From NCBI GenBank assembly GCA_029962745.1, contig CM057151.1, positions 30,761,344 to 30,825,343 of the forward strand: a stretch of DNA of 64,000 nt, read 5' to 3'. Origin of the DNA: Echinometra lucunter (Eukaryota > Echinodermata > Echinoidea > Camarodonta > Echinometridae). This document shows positions 54,801 through 64,000 of this stretch, in pieces. The position numbers and the translations under genes were made by a program. The first letter of the stretch is position 1, and every line of letters begins with the position of its first letter. Under the pieces are notes generated by a model. It ran no database searches and was not told where the DNA came from. It saw nothing but the letters and a program-made list of their open reading frames with translations.

Positions 54801-57800
54801 CATTAAAGCAAAGTGTCACATTAAAATTGATACGCGCATAAGATGTGAATTATGCAACAGGGTTATCGATATCATGGCGATAACGGGTGCTTATCGGTCC
54901 CTTCAAATGATCCGAAAGAGGCGGGGCCTAATGCCATTCGCGTATTGATATCCATGCGGGCTGCTTTTCATCTAGTAAATTTATTATATGTCTATGGGTT
55001 TAAATACTTTAGTAATCAGTGACAAGGGTTGTAATTAGATATCTTAAATTATATTTGTTCTCTTGATGTATTGAAACTGAAACTTCATTCAATGTTCCAG
55101 CAAACTGACCTAGATTCATGTGCATCAGTTGATTAGAAAGTTTGCCTCTTTCACAGTATGCCCTAATGATATAATTGGAAAATATAGTTGGATGATCAAG
55201 AGTGAAATCCATGCTGAAAGATATGTTAGTTATATAGGCAAGCGATTTCAGTAAGTTTTGTCAATACGGATCGATATACAGTTATAAAAGAGTGCTATGA
55301 TTTTATGAGAGAAGACTTTTGATCATAGTACATGAATGCATTCTCAAATTTTTAAAGCAGATCAATTACAGCCTTCATCACTTATAGGACTTTTATATAC
55401 AGAGATCAAATGTTTAAAGATGCCCAGTCATGGGCTTTCTTGGAGAGTGGATCATAATTTGCTGACACCAGACTTTATGAAAAGCACTGGAAATACCTGT
55501 AATCTCTGGAGCACAGCAAACAAGCTGTCCCACCGTAGACATTTTGGTCTGCTTCGGGCATTGTCGCATTGTCGGGCCAGGGAAAGTGAGGTAATGACTT
55601 TACCATATGGGACAATGCATGGAATATACAGAGCATTACATAAGGTCTGCTGGTCATAAAACTCGATTCTGCTCTGGGTGATGGACAACACCTGTAACTG
55701 GGTAAGCACCCGAATGGTGTCGAAATCCTCATGAAAGCCCACGACTTCTGTCTTAAGTTCTCTAACATAACATAATGAAATAGTCGCTGATGGATCAAGA
55801 ATGATTTTTTTTTATTTGTTCTTTGCCAAGGTCCATGATGAAGATGTCTTCTTGAAATTTCATCCTCACTTCCATGAAAAATATGGGGCAGAGATATTCA
55901 GTGTTATGTTTACCTTCTCAAGGTAAGAAGAGTAGATGCAAACATGGTCATACAAAACATGCCTTTGGGACAATTGGTCCATGTCGATTTCATACCCTAA
56001 CAGAATATTAAACTTTAATCATGGACCAAACACTATACCAAACCTTAAAGGCTTGTTCAGATATGAGGCAACAAATCCCTGCAACCTTTTAAAGTTCAGA
56101 TATGGCGTGACAAACCACCCCACTTATGTTAATGAATGTGCATTAATGCATCAACTCTCAAATAAAACAGAGTTTTCTCAAAAGTTGCGCAGACAAACTC
56201 ATGACAACATATTTTGTGCTAACCTTTTAAGAATTTGTTTGGTCCACAGCTTTTTGCAGCCAGGTGACAAAAAAAAAGTCTCCTGCCTCAGTGACATTTT
56301 TTTTGTCGCCTCATACCCCATTGACTTGCACACTGAAAATTTTGCGGGATGGTTGCAGGGACTGATGTGGGGATTTGTCTCCTCTTATATGAACAAGCCT
56401 TAACAATCACTTTAAAGTCTAACCGAACACCTTATTGCAACCCTGATTGTAGCCATGTATTTTTCAGCAAAATAAAGCCAGGAGCTGTGATGCCAACTGT
56501 TCCTTTTTTGGCAGTATTTTGTACTTATTTTTGAGGGAAAATGCTGCAGGTTTCAAGCAAAATACTGCTTTTCTTGAACTTAAAGGAGAATGCAACCCAG
56601 GCATCAGTGTGCTTCCAGTGATTGAAGAAGAACAAGAAGAGTAAACAGTGAAGGTTTGAAGGAAATCGGACAATGTGTTCAAGAGTTATGAACTTTGAAA
56701 GTTTAAGTAAATTCTTATAATGGAGATCCTTCAATTGGCAACTTTGCCAGCATCTGTGATGTCATCGTGGACAACTCTCCATTCATTTTGTACACAGAAT
56801 TTAACATTTTCTTTATTTTCAAGAAAAATAAAAATTCTTTTGATTTATGGTTTGAGTATGACGTGTCTATATCAATTCTGCAAGCATTTTGAGAAGAATT
56901 ATGTTGATTCCTGACTTGAAATTTCGTATAAATAAATTTTTTTGAAAAATTATGTACAAAATGAATTGAGAGTTAATATCCACGATGACATCACAGATGC
57001 TGGCAAAGTTGCCAATTCAAGGATCCCCTTAATAGGGATTTACTGAAGCTTTAAAAATTCATAACTCTTGAACAGTTTGTCCGATTTCGCTCAAATTTTC
57101 ACGGTTTACTCTTCTTAGTCATCTTTATTCACTAAGAGCACACTGATGCTTGGGTTGCATTCTCCTTTAAGTTTAATAGCATACAGTACTATGACTGTAG
57201 TGTAGGATGTACTTTTTCCACTAATAATACTTCATTTCAGACATAAATATACTGTGAAACTTGATGAAAGGTTGGCATCTTTGCACATGCCTATTTTAAT
57301 GACCACTTTTATATGCAGGTTGCTAGTTTTGGGTACAGTATTTTCTGTTGAAATCTATTTATTACAATGACTGGGCACTAGCATTTTAAAATGATATTGA
57401 TGGTTACACTAGTTGTTTGCTTGCAATTTACGTGAAAGACAAGATTTCTGTAAATTGTGTTGTGTTTGTGGAGTGTGTTGCTGTGTTACTCTGGCAGCAT
57501 GACATGGCCTTCTTTGCATATAAAGGGTTGCTTTGCAATTATTGCCACTTTCATTACAGGACACCTCTGAGAAGGTGCCATCAAGCAGCTGAGATTGCAG
57601 CAGTCAATCTAGGAAAAGAAGGTGTGTACAATGAAATTTGTTTTAATATTGTTTTTTAAGTGGGGAGAGAGAAAGAGAAGTGGTGTAACTCTGGATATTT
57701 TCACATATTAGTTGATAATTTTTTTTTCTACATCAAAATATCTGGATATTTTCACAGATTAGTTGCTAATTTTTTTTTTTTTTTTTGTATTGCAAAAAAA

Positions 57801-60800
57801 ACTATGGGCAGTTCCATGCATTATGGACATTACACTTTTGCAACTTCAAAAGGTCATTAGGATAAAACCACTTTTTTATTTGGAACTCATGTGATTGAAT
57901 CATGCAAAAAACACCCTTGATTATAAATAGCGAAAGTTTCAGTCCATTTCAGTACAGCATGTGGTAGTTATGGCATGTTATGTTTCGTTACGGACATTAC
58001 ATTTCTTGTCCAACAAATGTAACGTCCTTAACGAAAACATAACATGCCGTAACTACCACAGAATGTGCTGAAATGGACTGAAATTTTCACTGCTAATGAG
58101 CAAGGATTTTTTTTGTGTGACTGCATCTTATCAGTTCGGCATGATAAAGTGATTTTATCTTTATGACCTTTTGAAGTTGCAAACATCATGCGAAATGTAA
58201 TGTCCATAACGCTCGAACTGCCCCTATACAATACATGAATCTTTATGGTCACACTTCTATTTAACCAATTGACTGCTGAATTCTGAATTACCATTGACTA
58301 AGTACAGGGACTATGTGGTTCCTGTAGTCATTGGGGTAAAAGACTCTCTTCACCGCTTGATTTGTTCAGAATAGTGTTTATGGTAATTTGAAAGTTACAA
58401 AGTATGATGTAATCTGTGTGTATTGAAATGTTTTTTTCTTTCACACCAGTTCTGTTCCCTACTGAGCTTAACCCCAAGCCCCCACAAGTTGAGGTCTCCT
58501 TTGCGACCATTCAGCGCTCACTTGTATACCCAGGCCGTCCGAGGACTATCATCAAACTCCCCATTCCAAGCAACATTCAAAGACACGTCCCATCAGGGAG
58601 TAATGATACAAAAGAGTCCTCACAATCATGGAGTACCACTGAAAGCACCGTAGAGAACACCTCAGAGACTACTGGATCCACGGCCAGCCAAGATGTTCGA
58701 TTGGCTTGGAAACGCCCCGGAGTGGACAAAGATTCTGATGTACCCAGGTTTGTTGTACCCAATGCCCTAGTGGATGGAGTTGCTAGTACATTAGAGATGT
58801 CAGAGCATGGTGAAGAGGATGAGAAGGCAGAATTTTTCAATAACAAATTGAATGCTAGACAGAGGTCTGCTGTTAAGAGGATACTTAAAGGAGAAGGTAG
58901 ACCCACTCCCTACATCCTTTTTGGACCTCCAGGTGAGTAGACAATTCTTTTTAATTTAAAAAGAACTTATATAAATTTCAAAATATTTGAAAATCACTTC
59001 TTCACATATATTTGTAGTTGTGTAATTATCCACTTGTTCTGTTTAAATCTCTGACAATCAGGTGTTAATTTATTTTTTATTTTTTAAATACTGAGAGAAT
59101 GAGAAGTTGATGGGCATAATGTATTTGTTTATCATTTTGATTGGAAATCATTATTGTACATTTTTTCATGGCAGAATGCCTGAGGGATCCCTATTTCTCT
59201 GTCAAATAACCACTTGATAACTGACTTATTGAAATTTATTATCTTGCATGGTATACTCCTACCTGAATATGTCTTCTGTACCTACCTTCCTTCCTTTCAG
59301 TGATGTGATTCTTATTAAACAATGTGCTGAAAGTAATTTGTTGTGAAAGACCGAGTCCTTCTTCAAGTGATGCACTATGATACTTTCATGATGAAAGTAA
59401 TCTTGGGGGCTTTCAATAAATTTTGTTACTTCAGACTGTCTTCACAACCCAGTGAACTTCATATTTTTATGTGTTTGTGTGCTATGGTGAATAATGGATC
59501 ATAATGATATGTGTATTTTGTTTTTAATCATAATCTATCAAGGAAAGTCAAGACATATAGTCACTGTGAAGCGTTACATTTACCAGTCTGTTTGGTTTCT
59601 GATTACTTAATACTCTCATCAGGAACTGGGAAGACCATCACAGTGGTCGAAACCATTCTACAGATCCACCACCATGTGCCCTCAAGTCGTATCTTGGCCT
59701 GCACACCTTCCAACAGCGCTGCAGATCTCTTGGTAAGTAAAATAATCAAAATTCAAGCTATTCATGTATTTATACTGATATCACCCCTATTTTTGCATGC
59801 CTTTTTGTTATTCGTTACCTTTCTTTATGTGTGAGTCTGAAATCGAAAATTCCCCGGACAGATGAAATGATGGCCATATATTCCATGATCTATAAAAAGG
59901 TATACTGTAGACCTTTCCAGTATTTTTGTCGAGCCACTGAGGTGGAGTGAAACTAAGGGATCCCTAGCAACGTCCGTCTGCCCATCGCCTGTCCGTAACA
60001 CTTATGAAACTGGAATAACTTTGCAACCATTTGTCCATTTGTAACCAGAGTTGGATGGTAGATGCTTTATAGGGACCGCAATGTAATTTGGGGGTCAGAA
60101 GTCATGTATGTAGATCAAAGGTCAAATGAGGTCAAATGCAAGTTTTTACTGCGATTTATTACTTTCAAACCATAAGCCCATTTGTAACCGAACTTGGATT
60201 ATAGATGGCTTACAGGGACCTCAATTTTATGTGGGGTTAAAGGTCAGGTATGTAGGTCAAGTGAGGTCAAATTTTACAATTTATCCACAAGAATAATTGC
60301 ATATGAACATGGCGAGACACATTATCTTCTTTGTCTTCTTTCGATAGGCTGAAAGATTACATCAGAGTGGTGCAGTGAAGAAAATTGACATGATCAGATT
60401 GAATTCCTTCCGAAGGTCAGATGAGGTAAGGTGCTTTTCTGATTCATTTGAAACTCTAGGAATACTGTCAGCAGAAAGTATAATAGTATCTGGCCCTGTT
60501 GCAGTTATTTGGACAATTGATGTGTGGAAGCAGAAGATAAGTGGCTTGTTTTTGTTTTAGCATAAATGGTAACAAAGTTTTTAGAGAGTTTTTAAACTTT
60601 TCATTAGGTACTGATAATCACATTTTATTACACATTGATGTTAGGAACAAGCATCTCTTTAGCATACAGCAAAAACTTGGCCCGTAATTCATTGAGTCGT
60701 CAACATCAGGGATATATATATTTTGACCACCGAACTTCTGTAAAGTGCGACAGTAGATCTGCATCTGAAAATATGCAAATGTCGTGATCCAAGGCTCCAA

Positions 60801-63800
60801 ATTAGCGATTCCCATTGTGTATTTCACAGCCAAAATGCTGTAAAGGCATTGTTTTTAAAAATTTGTTTTTCTTTCAACTGAATCCGATATTGGGCAATTC
60901 CGTGGTAATGGAATTACCATTTCTAATTCTTTTACTCTCATTTTTAGAGTTTGTGTGCCTATTTTGTACCCTGCCTTCCTTCTTTGATACAAGTCTTACA
61001 ATTTAATACCTGAATTCTTTTATTCAAACAATTTTCTACTTGCATTAATGATATTGTGGTGTATGTACCTTGGTAACAGAATTGCCAGAAAATGGTGTCA
61101 CTTTCAAATAACAAAAATGTCTTGTAAAATCAAACATGAATTATACCAATACTGACTAAGATGGTGAAATTCCTTTTTGTTTTAGCTTTGTTTAATTCAA
61201 GGATTTGGCTCTTCAGGACTATCAGAGTGATTGTGTTTACTACAAATCTGAAGTTAGCTTATTGTGCTTCCCATGTGGAGTTGTCCTTTTTGGAAAAAAA
61301 GTTCAAAGCAAATAGTCAAAACCCTTCTTTTGTAGAACATACCTGAGTGCATCCATCAGTATTGCAGCACTGGCGAAGAGCTTCAAGCTGTAGGACATCA
61401 TAGAATCATCATCAGCACTTGTGCCACTGGAGGACAGTTCTATTTGCTTGGGTTGAAGCCTGGTCACTTCACTCATGTCATAATAGATGAGGCTGGACAA
61501 GCCACAGAGCCGGAGACACTGGTTGGTGTGGGGCTTGCTGCTGGGCCTGATGGACAAGTGAGTAGACAACCTTACACTTCCTTGGTTTCTCTTCATTTGA
61601 TACCGTGGGTATTACAAACCACATGTCTAGATTCTAGGCTTCTGATTGGACCAATCTGCAGGCATGAAATTCACTACTGACTCCCGGCTGTATAGCGAAA
61701 AATGTTGACCAGGCATAGTTCTTCTTGCACATAAAAAACAGTGAAGAAACGCATGCATTTGACATTGACAGTGGATACACGCATTGAGACGCGTGCACTA
61801 CTGGTTTCCGTTCAAATTTGACAAGCATATTTTGACGAAATATCCATTTTGGGGGGAATCCACATTCAGGACGCAGTATATAAGACAAATATTGACTACT
61901 TATTTTTCCTGTCACTTAAAATTATAGCTTCTCGCTGATCTCAAGACTTTTCTTTGCCCTGTGGACTGTGAATTAGAGGGGCACAGTACAGTTTTGAGAT
62001 CCCCTTGGGCTACAACAATGCCCCTCAAAGCAGTCAATATTTGTATAACATGTCACTTTAACTAGTAATATGTTTTAGTTGTTGCTATAATAAATTTGTA
62101 TATGGTGTTTTGAATTAAATTTAGTAATTCCCCCTCCATTTGAAATTTCTGATGGAATGTTTTGGGGGACCATCTACCAAGTACCAAGTATTAAGTACCA
62201 AGTTCAAATCATCAAGGATGATGATGTTCTTAACTCTTACAGTGCCGATGGCACGTATATGTGCCCAAGAGACTTTACGTTTTTAATCGACCATTACTCC
62301 ACTAGAATAATGGATATGGTCATGAAAATATGTCAAAGTTTAAAGGATAAATATAGTATTTGAAATATCTATCAGTCACTATATGCTACGATAGGATATT
62401 TTTTTAGAAAACTGCAAATTTTTTAAAGGATCCATTCTTATTTAAGCATAAAACAATAGCAAACAAAATATGAGAAATGAAAATGGAAAGGTCAAGAGGG
62501 AAGCTTATTTCTATTTCCAAATAATGTTCATGCAAGACATTGAATTAATGGAAATATTTGGTATCTTTTGAAAGGGTAATAAATTTTCTACAACTGTTAT
62601 GTACAACTTATCTGTATAGAAATTACTATTGAAGACTTACAGGCATCTGAAAAGCAAGCATTGTTCATGATTTGGTAGAATTTGGGAACAAGCATAACCC
62701 CTTGGCACCATAAGAGTTAAAGAGAAACTTACTATATAGTCTGTATTTGTTTCACATTCTGCAACTGAAGGTAGATCAGAGTGCATCATTATCAACATGT
62801 CCTAACCCAATTGTTTCTTTGGTAAAGTGAGAAAACAGATCTTCATATGGTTTGTCTGTGGTATATAGATACATGATATTATGAGTAGTCAGAACTGACT
62901 AAGAAATTTGTGTTAGTTTTTACTTGTGATGATAACAAACTTTAAGTTCACTTAATATATCAGTCTTTCATACTGACCATTTTGATGTTATCAGATTGTT
63001 CTAGCTGGTGATCCAATGCAGTTAGGACCAGTTTTAGCCAGTTCTGAGGCAGGTGAACTAGGTTTGGAGCAGTCGTTGTTGGAGAGACTGATGAAACGAG
63101 ATTTGTATCAAAGAGACAGCAATACTTTCAGGGACCATGGTGGATACAATCCATTACTGGTAAGATAATTTAGCTTTCTTCATGACTTCATATGGACCCT
63201 TAGTTGGGATTGATTGAAGTTTTAATAAGACTGCCTGCATCATAGAAAAGCCTAAAGATCAAGTACAATTTAGTCATCCTAAGGGTGTTTTTGAAAATGA
63301 ATTATATTACTAGATGTATAAACCGCAGCTGCTAAATTAATTGTTTTCCCTATCTAATCGACCTTTCCGTATCGGGGATGACCAGATCAGAATAGTTGAA
63401 ATAAAGTGACCATGGTTCTCCAAAACATAAAACATAACAAAGAATTTATACCGATGTGTTTTATGGACATGGCAAACTCTGTTTCTGTTCTTGCAGAATT
63501 TGATCTCTGTGATCAGTCTGAGCTGTGGAGTAACCCTTCATGTCTGACATGAATACATGAAATCTGTATTAAATATGCTTTACAAATGAGAAAACTTTGA
63601 CTACTATAGACTGCTGTTTTGTGATAATAGTCACTAGTTTTCTTTTCTTTGTTTTGAATGTTCAGGTGACAAAGCTTGTGAACAACTACCGTTCCCACCC
63701 TGCCTTGCTGAAGCTCCCCTCACGATGCTTTTACCATGATGAACTCAATGCGTGTGCTAACATTGAGATGAGAGAAATGGCTTGTGGCTGGGATCAGCTT

Positions 63801-63842
63801 CCTAACAGGAAAGACTTCCCCATTCTCTTCCATGGTATTCAG
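47860..63842 (+). CDS. MOV10L1: MOV10L1, piRNA-biogenesis SF1 RNA helicase, 5' part of gene, spliced (1067 residues visible)
   Basis: Germline RNA helicase that binds PIWI proteins and feeds piRNA precursors to the processing endonuclease (mammalian MOV10L1; fly homologue Armitage). Fifteen coding exons (47982-48898, 49213-49353, 50440-50625, 52190-52393, 52933-53047, 53492-53590, 54367-54516, 55831-55922, 57560-57621, 58450-58932, 59623-59732, 60348-60425, 61336-61557, 62995-63159, 63666-63842) join without frame break to 1067 residues. Three OB/cold-shock-like repeats near residues 105-300 and the block [19 protein letters not shown] distinguish it from MOV10. Helicase motifs visible: I (FGPPGTGKT), Ia ([12 protein letters not shown]), Ib (STCATGG), II (IIDEAGQA), III ([10 protein letters not shown]), IV region ([10 protein letters not shown]). 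Motifs V and VI are past the right edge. The human protein is about 1211 residues. Confidence 0.95.
48899..50439. other. MOV10L1 introns 1 and 2
   Basis: Intron 1 (48899-49212) and intron 2 (49354-50439) flank exon 2. Intron 2 has a C-rich run at 49625-49639 next to a GGGGGGG tract at 49611-49617. No exon-like segment in frame beyond exon 2. Confidence 0.5.
49213..49353 (+). CDS. MOV10L1: MOV10L1 exon 2
   Basis: 141 nt, acceptor CTTAACAG, donor GTAATC. Encodes [16 protein letters not shown].. [23 protein letters not shown], the start of the first beta-rich (MSP-like) region; '[12 protein letters not shown](R)N' corresponds to the human FGTLKEGRSKTMVIWIEN segment. Confidence 0.88.
50440..50625 (+). 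CDS. MOV10L1: MOV10L1 exon 3
   Basis: 186 nt, acceptor TTTATCAG, donor GTTTGT. Encodes [20 protein letters not shown].., ..[25 protein letters not shown]. It continues the beta-sandwich region, with G-x-K-V-S-F-T-V corresponding to GGKTFIVVI in mammals. It is shorter than the mammalian region, lacking the long Ser-rich insert. Confidence 0.86.
51388..52120. repeat. CCGTCC-led minisatellite element, in MOV10L1 intron 3
   Basis: Opens TTATGCCTCCGCCCACCGTA with hairpin partner GCCGGAGGCATTATG, then (CCGT)n at 51437-51494. About four ~150-bp units follow, with TCGCGATAACTTAAGAACC, CAACTTCAAACTTGGCTC and AAGGTCAAAGGTCA. Same family as 13400-14260, opposite orientation. The rest of intron 3 (50626-52189) is plain AT-rich sequence. 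Confidence 0.88.
52190..52393 (+). CDS. MOV10L1: MOV10L1 exon 4
   Basis: 204 nt, acceptor TGATACAG, donor GTTAGT. Encodes [36 protein letters not shown].. [13 protein letters not shown], the end of the beta-rich domain (compare [20 protein letters not shown] in human). Confidence 0.88.
52501..52783. mobile_element. Foldback MITE with GTTTCATAAAGCT ends, in MOV10L1 intron 4
   Basis: GGGGGTGTTTCATAAAGCT at the left pairs with AGCTTTATGAAACACCCCC at the right; the right end runs into a poly-C tract. Related termini are seen at 22796-22920. Confidence 0.8.
52933..53047 (+). CDS. MOV10L1: MOV10L1 exon 5
   Basis: 115 nt, acceptor TTTGACAG, donor GTAAAT. Encodes [38 protein letters not shown]. The YPI-x-x-R/K-L-(R/K) block is conserved in MOV10 and MOV10L1 just before the helicase 1B region. 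Confidence 0.9.
53492..53590 (+). CDS. MOV10L1: MOV10L1 exon 6
   Basis: 99 nt, phase 0-0, acceptor ATTGTAG, donor GTAAGC. Encodes [33 protein letters not shown], matching the family NY-x-x-K/R-F-S-x-LL-x-LEEI-x-x-E-x-x-x-x-x-x-D/N-M signature. Confidence 0.92.
53909..54300. repeat. Degenerate relative of the minisatellite element family, in MOV10L1 intron 6
   Basis: TTTTGTCTCACCTGTGTGGCGGAGTGACAC resembles the hairpin head of the 39655 element. Single degenerate units with GGTCAAATGTCAAA follow. No CCGTCC run remains. Confidence 0.45.
54367..54516 (+). CDS. MOV10L1: MOV10L1 exon 7 ([12 protein letters not shown])
   Basis: 150 nt, phase 0-0, acceptor TCTTGTAG, donor GTATGT. Encodes [62 protein letters not shown] is essentially identical to vertebrate MOV10L1. 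Confidence 0.94.
54517..55830. other. MOV10L1 intron 7
   Basis: 1.3 kb with ATGCGCAACAAATGCACAAC-type short repeats at 54755-54800 and a GC-richer segment at 55420-55760 of unknown origin. No in-frame exon. Confidence 0.45.
55831..55922 (+). CDS. MOV10L1: MOV10L1 exon 8
   Basis: 92 nt, acceptor TTGCCAAG, donor GTAAGA. Encodes [30 protein letters not shown](R), matching I-H-E-E-D-V-x-L-K-x-x-x-x-F and V-x-F-T-x-x-R of the family. Confidence 0.92.
56045..56403. mobile_element. TTAA-type MITE, family 3, in MOV10L1 intron 8
   Basis: TTAAAGGCTTGTTCAGATATGAGG .. CTCTTATATGAACAAGCCTTAA, inverted ends with TTAA on both sides. Related sequence at 17170-17675. Confidence 0.8.
56580..57170. mobile_element. 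TTAA-type foldback MITE, family 4, in MOV10L1 intron 8
   Basis: TTAAAGGAGAATGCAACCCA .. TGGGTTGCATTCTCCTTTAA. Inner ATAACTCTTGAACA and GGCAACTTTGCCAGCATCTGTGATG segments also pair across the element. No ORF. Confidence 0.9.
57560..57621 (+). CDS. MOV10L1: MOV10L1 exon 9
   Basis: 62 nt, acceptor CATTACAG, donor GTGTGT. Encodes [20 protein letters not shown] and one base of the next codon; matches (R)xxxRRCHxALExxxxLG before VLFP. Confidence 0.9.
57803..58227. repeat. Foldback element in MOV10L1 intron 9
   Basis: Left TATGGGCAGTTCCATGC..TTATGGACATTACA pairs with right ATGTAATGTCCATAACG..GAACTGCCCCTATA. The centre GTAGTTATGGCATGTTATG / CATAACATGCCGTAACTAC also pairs. Arms of ~190 bp. It ends about 220 nt before exon 10. 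Confidence 0.85.
58450..58932 (+). CDS. MOV10L1: MOV10L1 exon 10 (linker and first half of Walker A)
   Basis: 483 nt, acceptor TCACACCAG, donor GTGAGT. Begins [19 protein letters not shown] and includes a Ser/Thr-rich, probably disordered insert (..[19 protein letters not shown]..). It then reads [20 protein letters not shown] (Q motif with the N-x-x-Q pattern) and [10 protein letters not shown], stopping inside the Walker A glycine codon. Confidence 0.94.
59623..59732 (+). CDS. MOV10L1: MOV10L1 exon 11 (Walker A GTGKT and motif Ia)
   Basis: 110 nt, acceptor CTCATCAG, donor GTAAGT. The split Gly codon is completed, then [39 protein letters not shown]-binding P-loop and motif Ia. Confidence 0.95.
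59925..60330. repeat. Minisatellite element relative, in MOV10L1 intron 11
   Basis: GTCGAGCCACTGAGGTGGAG..AACTAAGGGATCCCTAGCAA matches the head of the 39655 element (GACTAAGGGATCC). Two units with AACTTTGCAACC, AACTTGGATTATAGATG and AGGTCAAATGAGGTCAAAT follow, ending GGCGAGACACATTATC. It ends just before exon 12. Confidence 0.75.
60348..60425 (+). CDS. MOV10L1: MOV10L1 exon 12
   Basis: 78 nt, phase 0-0, acceptor TCGATAG, donor GTAAGG. Encodes [26 protein letters not shown], matching the R-L-H..x-M-x-R-x-N-x-x-x-R segment after motif Ia. Confidence 0.9.
60426..61335. other. MOV10L1 intron 12
   Basis: 0.9 kb, AT-rich, no recognised element or extra exon; the frame is continuous from exon 12 to 13 across it. 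Confidence 0.5.
61336..61557 (+). CDS. MOV10L1: MOV10L1 exon 13 (motif Ib and Walker B DEAG)
   Basis: 222 nt, phase 0-0, acceptor TTTTGTAG, donor GTGAGT. Encodes [33 protein letters not shown].., [36 protein letters not shown] is the ATP-hydrolysis motif II. Confidence 0.94.
61558..62994. other. MOV10L1 intron 13
   Basis: 1.4 kb. Contains a short ACCAAGTACCAAGTATTAAG repeat at about 62172-62206. Nothing else recognised. Confidence 0.5.
62995..63159 (+). CDS. MOV10L1: MOV10L1 exon 14 (motif III)
   Basis: 165 nt, phase 0-0, acceptor GTTATCAG, donor GTAAGA. Encodes [64 protein letters not shown] is the MOV10L1 form of motif III. Confidence 0.95.
63160..63665. other. MOV10L1 intron 14
   Basis: 0.5 kb, no recognised element; frame continuous (NPLL|VTKLV). 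Confidence 0.5.
63666..63842 (+). CDS. MOV10L1: MOV10L1 exon 15 (NYRSH region), last in window
   Basis: 177 nt, phase 0-0, acceptor TGTTCAG, donor GTATGA. Encodes [32 protein letters not shown].., [19 protein letters not shown]. The next exon, with the ITPYRKQ and GSVEEFQGQE motifs, is outside. Confidence 0.94.
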
Positions 63843-64000
63843 GTATGATAAACGGATTGTGCTGTCATTGTGCAGCCTTTGAAAAACTAATGGATAGCAG
63901 GAGATAGATGTTTGTGAGATGTATTAATGGTGGTCTCTAGTTTTGGTAAATCTCAGAAAAGTTTTGTTCACTATTCCAATTCATCAGCAGATGATATGAA

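Noticed and set aside
57241..57330. Possible MOV10L1 exon after TTTCAG at 57240 ([11 protein letters not shown]..)
   Set aside because: It would break the conserved join FTFS(R)-TPLRRCH between exons 8 and 9, and has no good donor in phase.

Overview
This is animal nuclear DNA: AT-rich, intron-rich, and full of short inverted-repeat transposons, microsatellites and tRNA-derived SINEs. The TACATGTA-rich background, the CCGTCC-led minisatellites and the repeat types suggest a marine invertebrate deuterostome, most likely an echinoderm such as a sea urchin. That placement is inference. I see no bacterial-style genes, operons, CRISPR array or convincing functional tRNA/rRNA gene.

Two protein genes are supported, both by spliced reading. 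They are divergently arranged around an 11-kb transposon-filled spacer. (1) The 5' half of a voltage-gated calcium channel alpha2-delta subunit gene (alpha2-delta-3/straightjacket-like) lies on the minus strand from 36776 down to 630 and runs off the left edge. Six constitutive exons encode the signal peptide and the N-terminal part of the extracellular dCache/VGCC_alpha2 region. They are followed by four homologous, same-phase small exons at 13012-13057, 9298-9346, 7427-7472 and 630-672. (2) A piRNA-pathway RNA helicase gene, MOV10L1, lies on the plus strand from 47860 (non-coding start of the first visible exon) to 63842 and runs off the right edge. Fifteen coding exons join in frame to 1067 residues with three N-terminal OB/cold-shock-like repeats and SF1 helicase motifs I, Ia, Ib, II, III and IV. 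Motifs V and VI must lie beyond the window.

The most interesting observation is the exon quartet in the alpha2-delta gene. Each of the four exons encodes the same 15-17-residue block, ending in R-x-R-x-W just before the VWA domain. Each has a length of 1 mod 3. Every possible double inclusion creates a stop codon within four codons of the junction. This looks like a four-way mutually exclusive splicing cassette. It would swap the residues around the arginine motif that in alpha2-delta-1 is needed for gabapentin/amino-acid binding (RRR in one exon, RNR in another, RLR in two).

The rest is repeats. There are several hAT-like elements with 8-bp target duplications, at least four families of TTAA-flanked foldback MITEs, and CCGTCC-led minisatellite elements whose ~157-bp units carry AGGTCAAAGGTCA (DR1-type) motifs. 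There are also two LINE 3' ends, two SINEs, and long hairpins in introns, including one abutting the donor of alpha2-delta exon 3. How the two genes relate functionally, if at all, is not visible; they look like unrelated neighbours.
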